64,000 nt of DNA from positions 48,854,486-48,918,485 of the forward strand of contig NW_019211456.1 in NCBI RefSeq assembly GCF_002443255.2, given 5' to 3'. Of this stretch, positions 57,357 to 64,000 are shown piece by piece. The notes below the pieces were generated by a model that did not search any database, was not told where the DNA came from, and worked only from the letters and a program-made list of their open reading frames with translations. The position numbers and the translations under genes are program-made. The DNA comes from Varroa destructor (Eukaryota; Arthropoda; Arachnida; Mesostigmata; Varroidae). Positions within the stretch are counted from its first letter, which is position 1; every line of letters starts with the position of its first letter.

Positions 57357-60300
57357 CTAAATCATACAAAGGAGAGAGATATACATCAAGAAAATTTTTG
57401 AAAATCAGTCTTCAGCTTGCAGGGACGGTGGAACATCTGGAAGAAGGGCTTTTAATTGATTCGCGTATTACGTATGATAAATATTTACCGAACTAATTTC
57501 TTGCTACTAGACTAATTCGCTTACGTGTTCAGTGATGGAGTCAAGAGAACTTGTAGCTTCATCGAAGATAAGAATGGGTGCGTTTTTCAGAATCGCTCGC
57601 GCGATAGCGACTCGCTGCTTTTCGCCTCCAGAAAGTTTGAGACCGCGTTCACCAACCTGGAGGCGAAAGGTAAGGTACAATATATGTAAACGCTTGCGTC
57701 ACAAGACAAACGTCTTTTCTAACAGTAATACATGTAGGCAGTGCGTATATTGAGCCACGAACATGCTTGCACTTAACTTCCCTTCTGACTAAAGATTAAA
57801 TTCAAACCAAATCAGAAGGTACCTGAGTGTCGTATCCTTTAGCCCAGCCTTGGATAGAATCGTGAATCTCTGCCATCTTTGCAGCGCTTTCCACGTCTGC
57901 AGAGCTTTTAGTTAAATCACCGTAATTGAGATTGAATCGGATTGTGTCATGAAAGAGTACGGCTTCCTGAAGATAATACGGTATATATATTAGAGAAGGA
58001 CATCTTTGTTATCTTTTTGTCTTAGGATGTTGTTCTAGACAAACACCTTAAAGCTAAACTGCATGTATGCTATATTTGATTCATTCTGACGCCCTAATCA
58101 AGTTAAAGAAATTGTTGTTTCTTTATCAAAGGCAATACTATGCGACCAAATAATACTTTGCCAATCATAAACGAGACTGCTCACTTATTATATTGTCGCA
58201 GGTATGTAGTTCAGAATAAATACTAACTTGTGGAACAACGGCAATATTTTGCCTCAAGCTGTCCAGGTTGACCTTTCTTATATCTTGACCGTTGATCAGA
58301 ATGCGGCCGCTGATAGGATCAAAGAAGCGGTAAAGCAATCTCACTGTTGTTGATTTCCTATAATAAAACAATTAACAAGCGAAAAATGTTTATTTGAACC
58401 TACCATTAATGATGACTGCAAAGAAGGCTAAGCAAACTCTCATGTAAGTACGGAACACAACGTGTTGCACATTTTTCTTAGTTCAGTCAGAGCTATATCG
58501 CCCGCAAAAACTGGGCGGACAAATTTGCCGACAATGGCTACAGAAAATAAATACCTCTAATTTACTAAAGGCCCCGCTTAACTATGTTGGTAACCGATAA
58601 GACTTACCCGCTACCACTACCCCCTACTAAGGCGACTTTCTTCCCTGTTGCAATACTGAACGATACACCATCGAGTATTTTCTGGCCAGGAATATAGCCA
58701 AACGTGACGTTCTCGAATTCGATGTTTGCCTTCTCCTTAGTGACAATGAGTATAGGGCCATTCTGAAATAGAAGCACATCTATATTAACGCTACTGTAAG
58801 CGCTCGTAGTACATTGCCGCCTTATACGTTACTATTTGTGTATTTATACTATCGAAACATAACTTGTATGTGGTTTTTGTCAAAGTGATAACCAAATTCA
58901 AATAAAAGCGATTTCTGTGAAACTTAAGGGTTCATTCTGCGCGGAAAACTGTACGATAAATTCATCATATATATATATATTATAGTAGTATAAGTATACA
59001 TATATATAAAATGACTTAACAAAAAATATTTAAGATTTAAAATATACCGATCAAATTCTTTTTCTACTACATTTCTACTTACTTCAACTACAGTTATATA
59101 GATAACGTCTTCATAACCGAACTTCGCTAATCAGGTAGATCTTTGAATATACTAACTGATGAAACAGGTAAGCGTAGTTTGGCTATTTAGAACTTACTTT
59201 AATTTCTGACTTTTCAAGATTTATGCCGGCATGTACCTGTACACTGCTGATCATAGTTTCCATTTGTGATAACGCAAACATAGTTCGCATGTCGATTAAC
59301 GCCTGACGGACTTCGCGGTATACGGACCCAAGAAAGTTCAACGGCAAGGACAGCTGGAAAAGGAGGCCGTTTACCATGACGAGGTCACCCACAGTTAGGT
59401 GTTCTGAAAAAGCATTAGCGGATATTTCTTAAGTTAGGTGCGGTACTAAAGTATTCGCTGGTTTTTGATGTTCATTCGAATTCGATCTGTAGTAATTGGA
59501 CTGCTTTCAAAATAGTTTATTGATATAAGGCGCACTTAGAGTTGTTATTAATCCTTAGTACAAAAGGAATCATTCCCATTTCTTGCTTACGTGCAGCCAG
59601 TGATGGTTACTGTCGTTTACTCTGTTTCTTATTTTTGTTGTTTACACACATGACAGACTAATAATCATTTGCCACCCGCATAGGCCAAGTCATTCTTAAG
59701 CTCAACTGTAAATATTTTCCGGTCTTAAAATTAAAATGTTTATCTGTTTACTTGTTACGCCCCGTAGGACATCAATGGACCCATTAATATCAGAAAACGT
59801 GTTAGAGCCTAGTGAGCTAGATAGCTTTAGTCAGTGATGAATAAGACAATAGCTTCAGTTTGAAGTTTTTATCAGGTGATTTTTTTTAACTATATATGTA
59901 TTATATGTTGATATATAAAGGTCCCGATTAAAAATCAAGGAATTTGCGTTTTCAGAATGCAACCCCAAAAGTTCGTTCAAGTGTGAGTCCTATTGAATCA
60001 AAGGTATTGTTAGATATAATAAGGGCAAATTACATGAATACCACATAAAGATGCATAGATTGTTAACACTTACCGCCAATAATTTCGTTACAGGCGAGAT
60101 ACATAATGGTCGCCAGTGATGCGCTAAAGATAGCGTTTTGACCAAAATTAAGTGCTGCCAACGAGGTTGTTGTTTTTAGAGAGGCCTTTTCGTAGTCACC
60201 CAAAATGGCGTCGTACTGCTGAACTTCATACTTTTCATTATTAAAGTACTGAAATGATTAACACAGGTAATATTTATGTTAAAATATGACCGTGATGTGG

Positions 60301-63300
60301 CTCTTCTCAAACAAATTAACTTTTAAAGTTGAGTGACGAATTAGCCGTTATAATATGCTGATATCGAAAATATTCTTGTATGACTGTATTTTATGATATA
60401 TTTAATTTCAGTAAATAAATGAATAATGGAAGTTCACAAAAAAGCAATTGAATGCTCACTACCTTAACCGTCTCATAGTTCATCAGCGAGTCGATAGCTC
60501 GAGAACCTGCACGGTTGTCGGCCTTGTTCATGTCAACACGAAACTGAGTTCGCCATTGCGTAACTGCCAGGGTGAATGCCGTATAAGAACTAATGCATCC
60601 TAAGGTGACCATCGCGAACTGACCTCCACATTTGTACCACTAAAATGTAATGGACCTGTTCGTAAACGTTTATCTAGTTCTAAAAGATAAGACATTAACT
60701 GCGTCAGATGCAATACCTAAACAGCTAACTAAGGAGACCATGAACCTTACATAATACATTGACAGAATGATTTAAATGGTCTAAATCTCCAACGTTTCTG
60801 TGCTTTTTGAAACAACTAAGAACCGCGAGAAATAATCTTACATTCTGCGATAGAATATTATGCAAATTTCATATTAGATGTGAGACGAAAGCATCCCAGA
60901 AAAAAAGCATTATTCTATGATGCTTTTTCTTTTTTAAATATTTCCTTTTATTATTCTATAAGTAAATATAGAATATATAAATTCTATAAGTTAGAAATAA
61001 GGTGGACAACAGCAACTGTGTGCTTTGCCTTGACCAGGCGAAACTGCACCAAAATCGAGACAAACGAACTCATTTTAGAGAAACTTACGAGGATCGTGCT
61101 AACAAGTGCGACCTCAACTATTGTCGGCACTACATTAAAAACTAAAGCTGTAAGGACGAAATTAATTCCTCGAGTGCCGCGATCCATCGCCTTTGAGAGG
61201 GCGCCAGTCTGACGCTGGAGATGAAATCCCAAGTCAAGATTGTGAAGATGGCTAAATAGACCTCTACCCATTGAGCGGATAGAGTGTTGTGCTACTGAAG
61301 CAAATACAGCATTACGCAACTCGTTGAGGCCAGACGATCCGGCTCGAACCAGGCCAACTGAAAAACGATTTGAAATTCGTACGCTAAATCCCATTTAAAC
61401 TGTATTTGAATAAGCTATAAAGATAAATTTACAAACATTTTATTCTAATCAGCAGTTGATGGAGCTATTTTGCTAATCAACTCATAGCCCATCATATCAA
61501 CTGACGCTAGAATGTATTCTATGAATTGAGATACTGAAGCGACACTTAATGGCTGTAATTTTCATAAATCATAAATTACTGTGAGCAGATATCCGTAGAA
61601 TGAGTGCCAGCTAGCGTACGGTACTTACAAGCAAGTACAAGAGCGAAGGCAGTGGAGGCGATAGCCGAAGGAACATCACCAAAGTGAAGCTTGCTTCCCG
61701 TGTATTCGTTTAAACTGTCGACGAGGTATTTGAAAATGAATGGAACCGACACGTTCATCAGTTTTGCGGCTACCAGGATACCCAACGCCGACTGAAACAA
61801 CATTTAACACTTAATAATAGTGACGAAATAATAGTAACTGAAAGGAGCGCAAGAACAAGTAAGCGAACAGTTCTCATTGAGTTAAAGATTATCTCTGCGT
61901 CATTTCTAAAGGCATGGCCCTATTCTACTTAATGCTACCAATTTGGTTAATTCTGCAATAAATCGAATCACCGGCGCATCTTACCTACAAAAAAATATGT
62001 TGGCGTGTTCGAATCATACACATGGTATCCTATCACGGCCACTTGTACTTTACATTAGAAGTATATACATATACTTTACCAAGACTGTTCGTCGGATGTG
62101 TGGCTTGTCCTTAGGCCAAATGTACTTGAACATCTCGCGCACAATTTTCCATCCTGTTATTTTGTCCCTGTCGACATCAATCTTTGGTGTGATAAGCGAA
62201 GAGTTATGGTCGTGGTCATGTTTCGATACACGACTTAGTTGGACGGTGCGTGTTAAAATCTAAATGGACCACGCAGACACCTCATTAGTTTTGTTTGTAT
62301 AGGCTGACTTTTATCCTACACGGCCACTGCCAAACCGTATATAGCATGCAGATACTAGAATATCCGCTAATAAGCTCCCTTAAATGTATTAAACGGCAGC
62401 GCGCGTGAACTTAAACGGTGATTGCTATAAGAGGTACGTATAGGTAACCGGCTTATTTTTTACGACGTACTTGTTGGACTTAAATGCCAATTTACTGACA
62501 AAACCACATAAATATTGACATTCGTACATTAATATTTTAAAAAATGCCTTTTGGAAGTCTGCTGAAAGGGTGCACCGTTATGAGAATCAACGTTTTTGCC
62601 CCTACACTTATTCAGCCAGTACAGACTAATTACAATATTCGAGCTGTGGAAGAAAAAAACCAATTTAATTTCGAATCCACTTCGCATAGTCGAGAGCTGT
62701 CACCTGAGTCACAAAGTATTCTGCGATTAAACAAAGTATCTGCTTTATAACGGTACCATTATTCTTGAGCGTAGCTAACAAGATTGTTGTAACAGCTGCG
62801 GAGAACGACGTTAACCCCGAAGAAGATAACACCAAGTTATACTGAAGTCATATTTGGTCTCTCCTGGACATGACGAATAAATAAAGAAGTATCTTAAATG
62901 CATATAATTAGGAATATTAACTAATTGTGCGGAAGAATTAGAAGCATTGTAGAAGAAGCTCTGTGGAGAATCGAAAAGTTGAAGCCCGACGCAGTACTAA
63001 GGAGCTACGCAAAAGCGTGTGAATGTAGTTGGGATTTTTAACAGTGGGGGGAAAAAATAGGTATTAGCCGTAATCTGTGAAGTTAATTTACTCAAAATGA
63101 AATGCTAACAATATGGCAATACCAATTCTAAATGGAAATCGGCAATGTTAATAATAGCACAAATAAAATGCCTGCACGCGCAGGTACTTTCCGTGTTTTA
63201 TGCGATACTGCCCTTTCGTCAACTTGTATTATTCAAAGCAAAGGCAGAACATAAAGATATACCACGACAGTTTTGTTCTTTTTCACAAAGAGCCTGAAGC

Positions 63301-63852
63301 CTGAAGCTGAATAGTATTAAGTTAAAAAATACTAAAAATAAAAAGGTAGCAAAAAATCAAAATCAGTTAATTTTTGCTCGTCGCAAAAATACAATGGCAC
63401 GACGACGGAGTCGCAGAATCTACATAGGCCAATGAGTCACACCTACTAAAGGCTATGAGTTATGAACGTGCAGAAGGTTGCTATGATATCGACCTTGACA
63501 CGGGATGGCAACATTTTGCAATACCCGCTCAAAATGCTTAAAAAGCGATTCTAATGAGAGACGTTAGGCAAACTAATGGTCAATGAAGTAAAATGACTTT
63601 ATAAAAAGCTACAATAAAGACCTCAATTCGGCAAGCTGATTTAGCTCGGGAATTGAGTCTTTAAGCTCGATTGAATGTAGTTACACGAAACCGAGCACCA
63701 TTTAGGCTAATATGGTAGATTTATTGGACGTGCAACGATACCTTGTGCGGAGCCTTGGGAAGCACACGCAGCTGCGAAAGACGAGATTCCATTACAATTA
63801 TATTCGGTTCCATAGAGTAAGCCATAAAAAGTCGGTGTATATATCTACACAT
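57132..63852 (-). CDS. ABCB7: ABCB7/ATM1-type mitochondrial half ABC transporter, 11 firm exons plus candidate exon 1
   Basis: Minus-strand exons 62259-62080, 61791-61629, 61357-61089, 60639-60463, 60248-60074, 59403-59198, 58762-58608, 58357-58228, 57966-57823, 57656-57525 and 57356-57132 join in phase to 651 residues. A candidate first exon ending at 63742 adds 17-37 more. ABCB7 works as a homodimer in the inner mitochondrial membrane and exports a glutathione-linked product needed for cytosolic Fe-S proteins. Family signatures: [73 protein letters not shown] and [17 protein letters not shown] in the membrane domain. Then the nucleotide-binding domain: Walker A GGSGSGKST (across an intron), Q-loop VVPQ, signature LSGGEKQR, Walker [13 protein letters not shown] and H-loop IAHRLS. 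All catalytic residues are intact. The C-terminus (ISDRVK) is about 50 residues shorter than in human. Confidence 0.93.
57525..57656 (-). CDS. ABCB7: ABCB7 exon 11 (signature and Walker B)
   Basis: 44 codons. [20 protein letters not shown] and [17 protein letters not shown] give the ABC signature, Walker B and the D-loop. Confidence 0.95.
57823..57966 (-). CDS. ABCB7: ABCB7 exon 10
   Basis: 48 codons, phase 0. Encodes [17 protein letters not shown] and the helical subdomain through GYDTQ; donor CAG|GTACCT. Confidence 0.92.
58228..58357 (-). CDS. ABCB7: ABCB7 exon 9
   Basis: Completes Walker A ([14 protein letters not shown]) and reaches the Q-loop NIAVVPQ; donor CAA|GTTAGT. Confidence 0.93.
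58608..58762 (-). CDS. ABCB7: ABCB7 exon 8
   Basis: Encodes [20 protein letters not shown] and the first half of Walker A ([10 protein letters not shown]). Donor GG|GTAAGT splits the Walker A glycine codon. Confidence 0.92.
59198..59403 (-). CDS. ABCB7: ABCB7 exon 7
   Basis: Acceptor TTTTTCAG, donor AAA|GTAAGT. Encodes [20 protein letters not shown] and [17 protein letters not shown], the last membrane helix and the linker to the nucleotide-binding domain. Confidence 0.94.
60074..60248 (-). CDS. ABCB7: ABCB7 exon 6
   Basis: Acceptor ATTTCAG, donor GGCG|GTAAGT. Encodes [20 protein letters not shown] and [20 protein letters not shown], standard for the family. Confidence 0.92.
60463..60639 (-). 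CDS. ABCB7: ABCB7 exon 5
   Basis: 59 codons, phase 0. Starts [20 protein letters not shown] and includes the glutathione-site region [20 protein letters not shown] and [10 protein letters not shown]. Confidence 0.94.
61089..61357 (-). CDS. ABCB7: ABCB7 exon 4
   Basis: Acceptor TTTTTCAG, donor CTC|GTAAGT. Encodes [40 protein letters not shown] and [20 protein letters not shown], hallmark ATM1/ABCB7 segments. Confidence 0.95.
61629..61791 (-). CDS. ABCB7: ABCB7 exon 3 (first membrane helices)
   Basis: Acceptor TTTCAG, donor GCTT|GTAAGT. Encodes [20 protein letters not shown] and [11 protein letters not shown]. Confidence 0.93.
62080..62259 (-). CDS. ABCB7: ABCB7 exon 2
   Basis: 60 codons, phase 0 at both ends, donor TTG|GTAAAG. 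Contains [20 protein letters not shown] and [12 protein letters not shown], the conserved lead-in to the first membrane helix, and a His/Asp run (KHDHDHN). Confidence 0.9.
62260..63741 (-). other. Putative ABCB7 intron 1
   Basis: No further coding exon or RNA gene recognised between the candidate first exon and exon 2. Mostly AT-rich. Confidence 0.4.
63742..63852 (-). CDS. ABCB7: Candidate ABCB7 exon 1 (targeting peptide)
   Basis: A short open frame with several in-frame ATGs (63852, 63825, 63813, 63792) ends at donor AAG|GTATCG in phase 0, as required by the next exon. Its peptide [17 protein letters not shown] continues into [10 protein letters not shown], an Arg/Lys/Leu/Ser-rich, acid-poor segment like a mitochondrial presequence. 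The choice of start and the exon itself are inference. Confidence 0.4.
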
Positions 63853-64000
63853 TTTATAGAAATACATGGCTGAAATGCTTTGAAGTTTTATATATTACGC
63901 AATGCATGTACGATCGTATTAACTGTTTTGTAAGTCGACAGCTTCACGATATCCCAAACCCATTGTTACTTGTGACTAATTAATAATTTTGATGAATTTG

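Overview
This is a window of an animal nuclear genome. All but one of the recognisable genes are split by GT-AG introns of about 60 bp to 10 kb, every protein is metazoan-type, and the intergenic DNA is AT-rich with microsatellites and decayed transposon sequence. No bacterial operons, Shine-Dalgarno sites, CRISPR arrays or tRNA genes were seen. The gene content suggests an arthropod; a mite or tick is my best guess, but that is inference only.

Six genes were reconstructed exon by exon, with splice sites and reading phase checked across every junction. From left to right: (1) a TatD/TATDN1-family protein on + (1391-18384, 4 exons, 289 aa) that has lost two of the usual metal-binding residues; (2) an ACK/TNK2-type non-receptor tyrosine kinase on - (37605-22002, 9 exons, 1712 aa) with SAM, kinase, SH3, CRIB and C-terminal UBA regions; (3) a brambleberry/KAR5/GEX1-type karyogamy membrane protein on - (42604-41210, a single exon, 464 aa); (4) a dithiol CPYC glutaredoxin on + (45679-47507, 2 exons, 117 aa) whose intron is best read as GC-AG; (5) a FAM76 protein on - (54648-50500, 7 exons, 333 aa); (6) an ABCB7/ATM1-type mitochondrial half ABC transporter on - (57132 to about 63850, 11 firm exons plus a candidate first exon carrying a targeting-like peptide).

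The genes do not form a pathway. Glutaredoxin and ABCB7 both touch glutathione and Fe-S chemistry, but they are separated by FAM76 and lie on opposite strands, so nothing here shows a functional cluster.

The remaining sequence is introns and intergenic DNA. It holds AT-type microsatellites, several hairpins or palindromes, a decayed Ty3/gypsy-like pol remnant in Ack intron 1, and a 100-N assembly gap at 48778-48877. The observations most worth checking are the apparently metal-site-deficient TatD protein, a 60-nt near-perfect hairpin in TatD intron 3 whose changes are mostly G:U-compatible on the sense strand, the kinase-domain insert in Ack, the intronless brambleberry gene, and the GC-AG glutaredoxin intron.
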